A stretch of 19,724 bases of DNA from Flavobacteriaceae bacterium (GCA_029245825.1 JAQWON010000025.1:1-19724), one strand, 5' to 3'; shown: positions 8,338 through 15,488, numbered from the stretch's first letter. The notes: generated from the sequence alone by a model not told the origin. Numbers and translations: made by a program.

Positions 8338-9330
8338 ATGAAAAAAATAGGAATTTTTTATCTGTTTCTTTTTATTATTTCCGCTTGTCAGACTGAAATT
8401 AAAAATGATGACATTACAATTATTGACGATTCAATTGTATCTATTATAGATAAATCTTCAAAGATTGAAATAATTGCTGATTCATTAATTGTTTCTGAGG
8501 GCCCTTTGTGGGATGAAAACTCAAAAAGTTTAATTTTCACAGATGTAGCACAAAATAAAATGTTCACTTGGAATGAAAAAGAAGGTGTACAAGATTTTAT
8601 TAAACCTTCTGGATACACAGGATATTCGCCAGCATTCGAAGAGGGGCTTAATGGGGCTAATGGCATTATGTTTAATAAATCAGGAGATATAGTTATTTGC
8701 CAACATGGCGACAGAAGGCTTGCTCTTATTGCAAATCAAAAAACTAATGATCCAATTTTCACAACCATAATTGACAACTATGAGGGGAAAAAATTTAACA
8801 GCCCAAATGATTTATCTATAGCTTCAAATGGAGATATCTATTTTACTGATCCCCCATATGGCTTTTTTCAAATGGCTAGTTCTTCATTTGATAACAGGTA
8901 TAAAGAATTAGATTTCAACGGTGTATACAAGTTATCTGCAGAAGGAGATTTGAGTTTGGTTTCTAAAGAAATGTCCATCCCCAACGGAATTGTTCTTTCA
9001 TTGGATGAAAAGTCTGTTTATGTAAACAACTCAGATACTGACGATCCAAAGATTATGAAGTTTGATACTGAAAATTTTCAAGGAGAACTATTTTTTGATG
9101 GAAAGGAATTAACTAAAAAATATCAGGGAGGATTTGACGGGCTAAAGGTTCACTCATCAGGTAATATCTTTTCAACCGGACCAAATGGGGTTCTTATAAT
9201 TTCTCCTCAAGGAGATTTATTAGGGACAATCAATTTTGGCGGAGGTGTTACGAATTGCAATTTTGATACTAATGAAGAGTATCTTTATGTAACAGCATTT
9301 TCCTACGTAGCAAGAATTAAATTGAAATAA
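8338..9330 (+). CDS. SMP-30/gluconolactonase-like lipoprotein
   Basis: This 330-residue lipoprotein has signal MKKIGIFYLFLFIISAC (Cys17). The mature part is the six-bladed beta-propeller of the SMP-30/gluconolactonase/LRE family: SEGPLWDENSKSLIFTDV (metal-ligand Glu at about 54), GANGIMFNKSGDIVICQHGD, FNSPNDLSIASNGDIYFTDPPYGF (ligand Asn at about 157), IPNGIVLSLDEKSVYVNNSD, and FDGLKVHSSGNIFSTGPNG. Family members hydrolyse sugar lactones or other lactone/ester substrates using a divalent metal. Periplasmic, lipid-anchored versions are common in Bacteroidota, often in sugar catabolism. No sugar-acid pathway genes are adjacent, so the substrate is open. A TATATTTA box lies at 8310-8317. A weak hairpin with T-run follows the stop near 9334-9360. 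Confidence 0.87.
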   Translation: MKKIGIFYLFLFIISACQTEIKNDDITIIDDSIVSIIDKSSKIEIIADSLIVSEGPLWDENSKSLIFTDVAQNKMFTWNEKEGVQDFIKPSGYTGYSPAFEEGLNGANGIMFNKSGDIVICQHGDRRLALIANQKTNDPIFTTIIDNYEGKKFNSPNDLSIASNGDIYFTDPPYGFFQMASSSFDNRYKELDFNGVYKLSAEGDLSLVSKEMSIPNGIVLSLDEKSVYVNNSDTDDPKIMKFDTENFQGELFFDGKELTKKYQGGFDGLKVHSSGNIFSTGPNGVLIISPQGDLLGTINFGGGVTNCNFDTNEEYLYVTAFSYVARIKLK

Positions 9331-9333
9331 TAT

Positions 9334-9360
9334 TGAGATAAATTATCTGACTCATTTTTT
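9334..9360 (+). terminator. Weak hairpin and T-run after the SMP-30-like gene
   Basis: A 13-bp palindrome AGATAAATTATCT (9336-9348) lies inside TGAG...CTCA, followed by six T. The pairing is AT-rich and weak. It also touches the stop codon of the small minus-strand ORF at 9359. Confidence 0.45.
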
Positions 9361-9508
9361 ATCTTTTCAGTATAAAAGAAATAAGGAATAAGATGAGGCC
9401 AACGCCTAGTACTATCTCACTGTTATCGATCAAGAATTCTGATATTGATAAGACTACCCCTACAATGATAATACTAATTCCAATACTCCTGATTCTATAT
9501 TTATTCAT
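9359..9508 (-). CDS. Small two-helix membrane protein with a consensus -7 box at its start
   Basis: A 49-residue ORF begins MNKYRIRSIG and contains two hydrophobic segments, ISIIIVGVVLSIS and EIVLGVGLILFLISFIL, joined by a short acidic turn (EFLIDNS) and closed by a KR tail. No family is recognised. Support for a real gene: the Bacteroidota -7 box TATCTTTG lies on the minus strand at 9514-9521, ending 5 nt before the ATG, and the amino acid pattern is typical of two-helix peptides with basic ends. No clear -33 element is visible. It lies between the convergent SMP-30-like gene and the end of the TonB-receptor operon; the latter's stop is 27 nt upstream of this start. Confidence 0.55.
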   Translation of the reverse strand: MNKYRIRSIGISIIIVGVVLSISEFLIDNSEIVLGVGLILFLISFILKR

Positions 9509-9535
9509 AACTACAAAGATAAGTACTTAACTAAA

Positions 9536-11938
9536 TTAAAATTTATAATTTAATTCTAAACCAATTAGCCTCCCAATTTCTGGAGCAAAATACCGTAGTC
9601 TATTTAAATAACTTCTGTATTCCAAATTAAGAATATTATCAATATAAATTCGGCCATTTATTTTCTTATAAAATTCTTTTTCAATTTGTAACCCTAGAAG
9701 ATGATAGTCTTTTGGAGTGACACTAATGTCTACCTCCATCTCATTTATTGCCCCATTAATTAAATAATCATAATTAAAATTTTGATTGGGGAACTTTTTT
9801 TGCTTCCCTACATATTCACTTTTGATTCTTATAACAAAAGGGGTTTTTTGTGATACCTCAAATATGAATTCATTTTTTATATTAAAAGGAGGGATATCAA
9901 CTAATGGGATATTATCATCTTCAAAAGCCTCAATAATAGAGGCAGAAGATTTTATATTAATTTTGTTTGAAAGCTCTAATTGTAAATCAAAATCAAGTCC
10001 TCGCATATTAACGTTAGGAATTTGTCTATACTCTCTTTTAAGGAAAGCGCCTCTTGCAGTTTTTTCAAATCCATCTAGAGATGGTTCTAGGTTAATATAG
10101 TTTTTAATTATCGAATTGAATCCAGTCAAAGAGTAACTAACAGGCCCATTTTTGTTTTCAAATGAAAAAATTAATTTAAATGCCTTTTCAGGGATTAATC
10201 TCAAATTTCCTAATTCAATTGTAGCCATTGAATGATGAAGACCATCACTAAATAATTCTGCAGCATTTGGAGATCTTGAAGTATATGCTAGATTTAAAAT
10301 AGCATTAATATCATTATTCACTTTTTTCTTCATTCCAAAAGTTGAGGATAAGTTTTTAAATGATTTAATTTGTTCAGTTAAGTAATTACCTAAGCTTGTC
10401 TCTAATAGAATAGTTGATTTGAAGTTGTCATCATATCCAAGTTCATTCCACAAATCAATGTCATAATATTTTTTTGCATTTATATAATCAATATCAAATC
10501 GCATTCCAGCTTCAAGCCTAAAACCATCAGAGTAATTAAATTCAGAAACACCATATAAACCAAATTTCATTTTTTGATGATCGGGAATTAATCTTTTCAA
10601 ACCGGTATTTGGATTTGAAAAATTATCTTGAAATTGTAATGAAGCACCATATTTCCAAGCAAATCTATTTTTGTTCATTAATTCCATGTCAAAAACTAAA
10701 TCATGCGTTTGCAGGTGTATATTTAAACCAGCTTGATCTTTGTACTGTCCTCGCCTTAAATCAAACTCTTGCCTAAGATTTGATTGATAAGAATAATTTA
10801 AATCCCACCTTATTCTTTCATAATTTTTATTTTTGATAAAAGCTGAAAAATTATGGTGATTAACTAATTGATATGGACTATTTATTTTTCTAGTATAAGA
10901 CCTAATATCAAGGGGAATTTGAGAGTTAATAGCCCGAGCTAAATCTCCCAGATTTCCGACATGTGCTGAGAATAAAATTCCTATTTCATTTCTAAAAAAA
11001 CTATATCTAACTCCCCACTCTTTAGTAATTTTATTTTTTGAAAAGAAAATGGATCCTGCAATCTTTCTAGCACCACTATTTGATAAATTATAGTTTTTAG
11101 AGTTGTAATCTCCATTTGATTTAAGAGATATGCTAGCACCAAAATTATTTCCATTATTCGACGATTTAATAATTTTAGATATAAAATATATCCCTTTTCC
11201 ATTATTATTATACCCTAAACTATTATATCCATACAAGGAATCCTTTATAAAATTTTTATCATAATTAATTTTTATTATGCCACCAATTGCATCTCCAGCA
11301 TATTTTAAAGTTCCAGCTCCTTTTATCAATTGAATACTTTCAATATTACTTAAATCAATGCTTGGCGCATGATCAACTCCCCATTCGTTGTCTTGCAAAC
11401 GTATACCATTTTTTATTATACCTATTCTACTACCAGTTAGCCCATGTAATACTGGTTTAACAATTGAATTTCCAGTTTTATAAGAAGAAACTCCAGATAG
11501 TTGTTCTATTGCATCCCCTAAACTTTTTGACTTATAACGCAATGTTTCTTCACTAGTCATTAAGGCTTCAATACTAGAAATGCCTTCACTTAGAATAGAT
11601 TCTCCCATAACTATTATTTCCTCAAGCTCGGTTTGATGATGTTCTAAGTAAATTTTTTTAACCTCTTTTCTTGGTATAGAAATATTAACATTCAAGGGTT
11701 TACAATTTGGATGAGAAATGACTATTGAGTATTCTCCCTTACAAAGATTTTCAATCACAAATTCTCCAATTTGGTTTGAAAAGACTTCAATCTCTATACC
11801 TTCTAACTTAATTTTAGCATCAGATAAATTTTCATTTAAATGAAGATCAAAAATTTCACCATAAAAAGAGTAATTGCATTCTTGAGAATAAGAATGCATT
11901 AAAAACAACAATTGGAGAAATAAAAATATTTTTTTCAA
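9536..11938 (-). CDS. TonB-dependent receptor, ZnuD-like metal uptake type
   Basis: This 800-residue outer-membrane receptor has signal MKKIFLFLQLLFLMHSYSQ, a CarboxypepD_reg-like domain at about 25-100, a TonB-box-like ELEEIIVMGE at about 105, a plug (about 115-225), and a beta-barrel ending LELNYKF with the C-terminal aromatic residue needed for BAM assembly. The plug carries VLHGLTGSRIGIIKNGIRLQ and DHAPSIDLSNIESIQLIKG followed by GTLKYAGDAIGGII. This is the pattern of ZnuD/zinc-type receptors rather than SusC. It is the last gene of a three-gene minus-strand set with a His/Cys-rich small protein and a GGETD lipoprotein. In Bacteroidota this set is commonly linked to zinc or other cation uptake (family knowledge); the substrate here is inference. 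The gap to the lipoprotein stop is about 56 nt. Confidence 0.87.
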   Translation of the reverse strand: MKKIFLFLQLLFLMHSYSQECNYSFYGEIFDLHLNENLSDAKIKLEGIEIEVFSNQIGEFVIENLCKGEYSIVISHPNCKPLNVNISIPRKEVKKIYLEHHQTELEEIIVMGESILSEGISSIEALMTSEETLRYKSKSLGDAIEQLSGVSSYKTGNSIVKPVLHGLTGSRIGIIKNGIRLQDNEWGVDHAPSIDLSNIESIQLIKGAGTLKYAGDAIGGIIKINYDKNFIKDSLYGYNSLGYNNNGKGIYFISKIIKSSNNGNNFGASISLKSNGDYNSKNYNLSNSGARKIAGSIFFSKNKITKEWGVRYSFFRNEIGILFSAHVGNLGDLARAINSQIPLDIRSYTRKINSPYQLVNHHNFSAFIKNKNYERIRWDLNYSYQSNLRQEFDLRRGQYKDQAGLNIHLQTHDLVFDMELMNKNRFAWKYGASLQFQDNFSNPNTGLKRLIPDHQKMKFGLYGVSEFNYSDGFRLEAGMRFDIDYINAKKYYDIDLWNELGYDDNFKSTILLETSLGNYLTEQIKSFKNLSSTFGMKKKVNNDINAILNLAYTSRSPNAAELFSDGLHHSMATIELGNLRLIPEKAFKLIFSFENKNGPVSYSLTGFNSIIKNYINLEPSLDGFEKTARGAFLKREYRQIPNVNMRGLDFDLQLELSNKINIKSSASIIEAFEDDNIPLVDIPPFNIKNEFIFEVSQKTPFVIRIKSEYVGKQKKFPNQNFNYDYLINGAINEMEVDISVTPKDYHLLGLQIEKEFYKKINGRIYIDNILNLEYRSYLNRLRYFAPEIGRLIGLELNYKF

Positions 11939-11994
11939 AATAGAGTTCTTTTTTATTCAATTTTTCCTTTAATCTAATAAATTAAGGCATTAGG

Positions 11995-12561
11995 TCACTG
12001 AATTGATAATGGAAAATCAAGTTCTACGTCTGTTTCACCACCAAAATCAGTTCTTGTTGTTCCTGTCTTTTTTGTAGGCTCATGGATAAGAAAAACTCTG
12101 CTGGTTCCAGATTCAGAATCTCCAGTTGTCCAATCAGTATATAAATTTATTGGAACTCCATCTGATCCTGAAGCGTCATTTGATGAGGGTTGAATTGTTA
12201 AATTGGAAGTTCCAGCTAATTCAAAAAAAACAAAATGTTCATCAGCCTCTTCAATAACTTCCTCTGTTATATCTTCTATGTCATTTGGATCGGATGCATC
12301 ATAGAAATAAATACTGACCTGATAGTTTTTATTTGCCTCTAAATTTATAGATGGAGCATTTGAATCTTCATTCCATGTATATGTTTGAGTGTTTGAGCCT
12401 TCTATAAAGGTAAGACTAACCCTGTTGATTTCTTCCTCTTCATTTATTTCTTCTGGGTCATTATCTTTAGAACAACTTGGAGTGAAAAAAAAGGCAGAAA
12501 AAATGATTATGCATACTTTGATTTTCAATAAAAAATTGAAACCATTAAAAAAGAGTTTCAT
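11995..12561 (-). CDS. Lipoprotein of the TonB-receptor-associated GGETD family
   Basis: The frame is open from 12642, but the signal peptide begins at ATG 12561 (MKLFFNGFNFLLKIKVCIII), giving 188 residues. The longer start would overlap the upstream gene. A hydrophobic core ends FFFTPSC, a degenerate lipobox, followed by SKDNDPEEINEEEE. The mature domain carries YTWNEDSNAPSINLEANKNY, ITEEVIEEADEHFVFFEL, and a closing segment LIHEPTKKTG...GGETDVELDFPLSIQ. The ITEEI-EEADEH and GGETDIEV motifs are what I recall of a Bacteroidota lipoprotein family usually encoded beside a ZnuD-like TonB receptor. It is probably an accessory at the outer membrane; the His and acidic residues suggest but do not prove metal contact. 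It lies 34 nt downstream of the small His/Cys protein. Confidence 0.75.
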   Translation of the reverse strand: MKLFFNGFNFLLKIKVCIIIFSAFFFTPSCSKDNDPEEINEEEEINRVSLTFIEGSNTQTYTWNEDSNAPSINLEANKNYQVSIYFYDASDPNDIEDITEEVIEEADEHFVFFELAGTSNLTIQPSSNDASGSDGVPINLYTDWTTGDSESGTSRVFLIHEPTKKTGTTRTDFGGETDVELDFPLSIQ

Positions 12562-12595
12562 GATTATATATTTTAAAATTAAATTATTATTTGCT

Positions 12596-12922
12596 TTAAA
12601 CTTTTGGAGAAATCTTATGTGATGGAGGGCCTCTTTCATCACTTAGGCAAAAATAATTTTTTGAATAAAAAAGAACTTTATTTAAAACTCCTTCAGAAAA
12701 ATACTCAAGAGAGATTTCTAAAGAATAATTTTTCTTTAAGTCAGATAATTGATTATTGAAAGTATATTCAAACAAGCAAGATTGATCATCACTGTGAAAA
12801 TGTAGACTATTTTCAAAACAAAACTTTTCATCTTTATGATCATTAGCAAGATGGGAGGCTTGCAAAATAGATGGGAAAAATAGAATTCCAACGAGAATAT
12901 ATGATATAAAGGACTTAATCAA
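12596..12922 (-). CDS. Small His/Cys-rich exported protein, first gene of the metal-uptake-type operon
   Basis: This 108-residue protein starts with TTG at 12920-12922; no ATG is in frame near the 5' end. A hydrophobic signal-like segment (FISYILVGILFFPSILQAS) is followed by many possible metal ligands: SHLANDHKDEKFC, then HFHSDDQSC. The C-terminus has the motif ERGPP, similar to the R-x-PP ending seen in small proteins encoded next to metal TonB receptors (DUF2946-like genes; resemblance only). It leads the operon whose next genes are the GGETD lipoprotein and the receptor. A perfect TTTG-N19-TAnnTTTG promoter lies 17 nt before the start. A role as periplasmic metal binder or sensor is an inference. 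Confidence 0.72.
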   Translation of the reverse strand: MIKSFISYILVGILFFPSILQASHLANDHKDEKFCFENSLHFHSDDQSCLFEYTFNNQLSDLKKNYSLEISLEYFSEGVLNKVLFYSKNYFCLSDERGPPSHKISPKV

Positions 12923-12939
12923 TTTGATCTTATTTAATT

Positions 12940-12970
12940 CAAATATATATATAGTTGTATATATTACAAA
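12940..12970 (-). promoter_or_regulatory. Consensus Bacteroidota promoter of the metal-uptake operon, with AT palindrome
   Basis: On the minus strand, TTTG (12970-12967), exactly 19 nt, then TATATTTG (12947-12940) is a full match to TTTG-N19-TAnnTTTG. The spacer and -7 box hold an alternating AT palindrome (arms ATATATA / TATATAT around GTTG, plus strand about 12943-12960), a possible operator site. No regulator gene is in the window. Confidence 0.8.
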
Positions 12971-13000
12971 AAAACCCCCATGAATAATGGAGGGGTTTTT
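12969..13000 (-). terminator. Terminator of the SnoaL/ABM lipoprotein gene, abutting the next promoter
   Basis: AAAACCCC (12971-12978) pairs with GGGGTTTT (12992-12999), extended inward by CAT/ATG. On the minus strand it ends in seven T, the last of which form the TTTG of the next operon's -33 element. Confidence 0.85.
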
Positions 13001-13029
13001 ATCATATAAATTACTTTAGTCTTATATTT

Positions 13030-13896
13030 TTAATGACTCCAGCCACCTATAGGAGTCCTATATATAGGGATCCATGCCTTTAGCCTATCTTTTAGTTGCT
13101 CAGTAGAATTTCCAGTTATAATAAATGATTCAAGCGTGAACATCTCTAAAAAAGTTTTCATGTTTGGTCCACCTTCAAAATTATCTGCGTGCTTTATTGC
13201 TGCTTCCGAAGTCAGATATTTTTCTGTGAGCGTTACTTTTTTACCATCTCCTGAAATATAATAGCCATAATCGTAACCTTCTGGCTCATTCTTTCTCATT
13301 AAGGAGGTAAGCTCAGAAAGAAAGGATTTAATTTCATTTAGTTTTTTCCCCTTATTGATTCTCATTTCAATCAAAAAGGATATTTTTTGAGAAGTATTAT
13401 TTTTAGCATTTCTTGCAGTTGCTTCATTTTCAAATGCTGTCATATCAAAAAACTGGAATTCTTCAATGATTTTATTTCCTTCCCATTGGTATGATATGTG
13501 AAATGGAATATTGATTTCTTGACCAGTGTATTTACCAGTTGCACTAAAATTATTCCAAATGGATGTCCATACTTTGCCATTGGAATAATAGTTTGTTTCA
13601 ATTTCTGACCCATCTGTATCTCCATCTGAAGATTCAAAAGTTATATTATCAAATAAATCGTACATATCTTTTATACCAAGAATAAAACTTGATTTGTTAA
13701 ATTCTATTTCTTTTGGATTAACCATTTTCATTTTATCAGAGAAGACCTCTTCAAGATATTCTATATTTTCTGCTGATACTTCCTCAAAAATTTTTTCAAT
13801 GATTTTAGACTTTTCATCAGTCACCTTGATTTTAGCAAATTCTTGTCCACATGACAATAGTAAACTTAGAATAGCTATAAGAGCAAAATTTTTCAT
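13030..13896 (-). CDS. Lipoprotein with SnoaL-like and ABM-like domains
   Basis: The frame opens at 13923, but the lipoprotein signal MKNFALIAILSLLLSC starts at ATG 13896, giving 288 residues. Residues about 25-150 resemble the SnoaL/NTF2 fold (EKIFEEVSAENIEYLEEVFS, KDMYDLFDNITFES, then PFHISYQWEGNKIIEEFQFFD). The C-terminal 110 or so residues resemble an ABM-like unit (ISFLIEMRINKGKKLNEIKSFL, EPEGYDYGYYISGDGKKVTL, TSEAAIKHADNFEGGPNMK). This recalls the ABM-like units of 823-1614 and 7304-7988, so the window may hold three distant relatives. The fold assignments are by pattern only and no substrate can be named. It is monocistronic, ending at the hairpin at 12969-13000. The protein ends TPIGGWSH. 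Confidence 0.72.
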   Translation of the reverse strand: MKNFALIAILSLLLSCGQEFAKIKVTDEKSKIIEKIFEEVSAENIEYLEEVFSDKMKMVNPKEIEFNKSSFILGIKDMYDLFDNITFESSDGDTDGSEIETNYYSNGKVWTSIWNNFSATGKYTGQEINIPFHISYQWEGNKIIEEFQFFDMTAFENEATARNAKNNTSQKISFLIEMRINKGKKLNEIKSFLSELTSLMRKNEPEGYDYGYYISGDGKKVTLTEKYLTSEAAIKHADNFEGGPNMKTFLEMFTLESFIITGNSTEQLKDRLKAWIPIYRTPIGGWSH

Positions 13897-13999
13897 TTTT
13901 AATTTATGATTAATAAATAGCAATTTAAAAAAATGCTAGGTTTTTCTGTATTCTTAATCTTAAAAAAAATCATTTGCGGGGGATTTCTTATTAAGCACT

Positions 14000-14029
14000 T
14001 TTGGGATTTATTTTTTTTTTGTAACTTTA
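14000..14029 (+). promoter_or_regulatory. Candidate promoter for the GC-rich leader and 51-codon ORF
   Basis: TTTG (14000-14003), an 18-nt spacer containing a T-run, then TAACTTTA (14022-14029) fits the Bacteroidota TTTG-N19-TAnnTTTG pattern with one change. The predicted start of transcription falls just before the GC-rich segment at 14041. Confidence 0.5.
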
Positions 14030-14040
14030 TTATACTTTAT

Positions 14041-14107
14041 AACACCAGGCAACACGGGGTGTATAAATAAATCGTGAGCGGGGTGGTGTACAACGTACCC
14101 TGTGATA
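14041..14107 (+). ncRNA. Candidate structured RNA or leader
   Basis: About 52% GC (33 of the 64 bases at 14041-14104) in a background near 30%. CACGGGGT (14053-14060) can pair with ACCCTGTG (14097-14104), including one G-U pair. A competing hairpin GTAC-AAC-GTAC covers 14088-14098. ACACC (14042-14046) can pair with GGTGT at 14058-14062 or 14085-14089. Mutually exclusive pairings suggest a switching leader or a small RNA. I do not recognise a known family. A palindrome CATTAGTCTAATG (14118-14130) lies between it and the ORF. Confidence 0.4.
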
Positions 14108-14138
14108 AAAAAGGTTGCATTAGTCTAATGTTAAATTT

Positions 14139-14294
14139 ATGACCATGGAAGTTAAAACTTACACGGTTGCGTTAGAGCCTAATCAGGGCCACGCTGACGC
14201 AATAATGGGAATGCTAAGAAGAGAAAAACCTGCTACTCAAATACGTGTTTCTAAATTTAGAAAAAGATCAAAGCAAGTAGTTGCTTTGGCATAA
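14139..14294 (+). CDS. Small basic protein of unknown function (51 codons)
   Basis: ATG at 14139 (or ATG 14145, two codons on) encodes a 49-51 residue protein: MEVKTYTVALEPNQGHADAI, then a Met- and Arg-containing helix-like segment (MGMLRREKPATQ), then a strongly basic tail with RVSKFRKRSKQVVALA. No signal peptide or membrane segment is present. It could be a nucleic-acid-binding or antitoxin-like small protein, but I recognise no family. Codon use is noticeably more GC-rich than its neighbours (for example GGCCACGCTGACGCA). It follows the candidate structured leader and has its own promoter-like sequence. No toxin-like partner is adjacent on the same strand. Confidence 0.6.
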   Translation: MTMEVKTYTVALEPNQGHADAIMGMLRREKPATQIRVSKFRKRSKQVVALA

Positions 14295-14458
14295 AAACTC
14301 AATAGTTTACAATAATTAAAATTGTTTAAATTGGGTTATGATTAATGTAGTAATATAGAAACTAGGAGTATTTTTTTCTTTCATAACGATTAACCTCATA
14401 ATAGAATCTACTTCTGGTTTTTTTTGAATGCTATTTTATAATACTTAATTGTAAGAAA
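14295..14458. other. Intergenic AT-rich segment, nothing recognised
   Basis: No ORF with coding character and no strong hairpin was seen between the 51-codon gene and the minus-strand terminator. A weak AT-rich inverted repeat (ACAAT...ATTGT near 14309-14327) might serve as a poor terminator for the 51-codon gene. Confidence 0.4.
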
Positions 14459-14483
14459 AAACCCTTCACAAAATGAAGGGTTT
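14459..14483 (-). terminator. Terminator of the merTP/GDCCVxC transcript
   Basis: AAACCCTTC (14459-14467) pairs perfectly with GAAGGGTTT (14475-14483); on the minus strand it runs into six T. It marks the left edge of the minus-strand cassette series. Confidence 0.87.
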
Positions 14484-14490
14484 AAATTGT

Positions 14491-14550
14491 TAGTGTAGTG
14501 TAGCGGCTTCACCTGCTCCCCCTGTTGTTCAAAGATGCAGCACAACTAAG
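14491..14550 (-). repeat. Family 1 cassette repeat, copy A (divergent)
   Basis: The 28-bp core at 14515-14542 (plus strand begins GCTCCCCCT and ends GCAGCA) matches copies B and C at all but a few positions. The flank differs: TAGTGTAGCGG (14496-14506) is present on the plus strand, whereas in B and C the same word is on the minus strand as half of a hairpin. The TATAAT box and hairpin of B and C are missing. It lies 3' of the GDCCVxC gene. Confidence 0.8.
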
Positions 14551-14590
14551 TCATGGAAAGAGAATATTTTATTCTGGTTAATATAACTTA

Positions 14591-14797
14591 CTAACAACAA
14601 GATTTATTTTCTTGAATCGGAGGGCACGGAATAGCGCCATACGAGCAATACACACAGCAATCACCCTCTTTGGGTTTTAAAATCTTTCTACAATTTTCAC
14701 AGTCGTAGAAGAATTGGCAAGCTGTCGTCGACATTTCCTCCTCTTTTTGATACCCACAGTTCGGGCAAGTAAGAATGGATTTTAAGATTAATTCCAT
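14591..14797 (-). CDS. GDCCVxC-domain protein associated with merTP
   Basis: A 68-residue Cys-rich protein: CPNCGYQKEEEM near the N-terminus, CENCRKILKP in the middle, then GDCCVYCSYGAIPCPPIQ at about 46-63 and a CC ending. This is the GDCCVxC family, which in some organisms uses selenocysteine in this motif. Here the codons are TGC TGT, so it is a plain cysteine form with no in-frame TGA. Several CxxC pairs suggest a small metal-binding (thiol) protein of the cytosol. Its ATG overlaps the merTP stop by one base (TAATG), implying translational coupling. In family context it accompanies mercuric transport, but its own function is not established. Confidence 0.9.
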   Translation of the reverse strand: MELILKSILTCPNCGYQKEEEMSTTACQFFYDCENCRKILKPKEGDCCVYCSYGAIPCPPIQENKSCC

Positions 14798-15399
14798 TAT
14801 TCTACTATTTTATAACCAGTTTTTTCAATGGCCTTAGCTATTTCATCAGACCTAACCTTACTCTTATCATACTTTACAAAAGTACGAGATGTTTCGTAAT
14901 TAGCATCTACTTCCAAAATACCTTTCAATTGATTGACTTCATTTTCAATATGGGCTTCGCAACCGGTACAGGTCATACCTTGAATTGAATAACTCAATTC
15001 ACCTACATTGTTTTCTGATACGTAAACGACCTGTTTTTCAACGCTTGTATCAGGATAGAATAAATTCGAGTAATAAGGAAACGTCAACAAAACACCCGTT
15101 AAAAGGGTTACCAAAAACAAAAATGTTTTTGATTGGATGAATTTAGGTTTCTTATCCTCACATACACAATCCATATCCTGAGGGCGAGGTTTTAATTTTT
15201 GGTACCAGGCAAAACCGAGGATTAAGAGGGTCAAGCCTATTAAAAATGACCTATACGGCTCTATCCAAGTAAAGGTGGAAGCAATACCCGTAGACCCAGA
15301 AAACAATGCCAAAACAGGGGTAATGCAACATAAAGAGGCTACAATTGCAGACAAAAGACCAGCAAAAGCGCCATGGGTGGATGTTATCATCTTTTTCAT
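14797..15399 (-). CDS. merTP: Mercuric transport protein MerTP (MerT-MerP fusion)
   Basis: This 200-residue inner-membrane protein is a MerT-like three-helix part fused to a MerP-like heavy-metal-associated domain. The first helix carries the Cys-Cys pair in SLCCITPVLALFSG; the loop has DCVC at about residues 76-79; the third helix spans FLFLVTLLTGVLLTFPYYS. The C-terminal HMA domain starts near 133 with GMTCTGCEAHIENEV (CxxC metal site). It moves Hg(II), or possibly another thiophilic metal, into the cytosol (family knowledge). No merA reductase or merR regulator is visible nearby, so resistance by this unit alone is unclear. A TATTTTTA box lies 4 nt before the ATG, immediately after the hairpin of repeat copy B. 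Base composition is visibly richer in GC than the flanks, suggesting acquisition. Confidence 0.92.
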   Translation of the reverse strand: MKKMITSTHGAFAGLLSAIVASLCCITPVLALFSGSTGIASTFTWIEPYRSFLIGLTLLILGFAWYQKLKPRPQDMDCVCEDKKPKFIQSKTFLFLVTLLTGVLLTFPYYSNLFYPDTSVEKQVVYVSENNVGELSYSIQGMTCTGCEAHIENEVNQLKGILEVDANYETSRTFVKYDKSKVRSDEIAKAIEKTGYKIVE

Positions 15400-15410
15400 G
15401 TCATAAAAAT

Positions 15411-15488
15411 AAAAAAAACCGCTACACTATCACAGTATAACGGTTTTATCATTATATGTTGCTCCCCCTATTATTCAAAGTTGCAGCA
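15411..15488 (-). repeat. Family 1 cassette repeat, copy B (core, TATAAT box, hairpin terminator)
   Basis: This 78-bp unit matches copy C at 74 of 78 positions. Read on the minus strand it has the core (15488-15461), TTTGAA (15479-15474), a 17-nt spacer and TATAAT (15456-15451), then a hairpin (15446-15416: AAACCG and CGGTTT with TA/TA, ACT/AGT and two U-G pairs) followed by eight U. It separates the reductase gene from merTP. Confidence 0.88.

Noticed and set aside
9786..11202. Two ORFs inside the TonB receptor gene
   Set aside because: They are shadows; the receptor frame is continuous and has all expected domains.
12389..12622. Plus-strand 77-residue ORF across the lipoprotein gene
   Set aside because: It is antisense to the operon, with low-complexity Lys/Leu composition and no promoter.
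13440..13909. Two ORFs within the SnoaL/ABM lipoprotein gene
   Set aside because: They are shadows of a well-supported gene.
14591..14797. Selenoprotein form of the GDCCVxC gene
   Set aside because: The motif is encoded by TGC TGT; there is no in-frame TGA.
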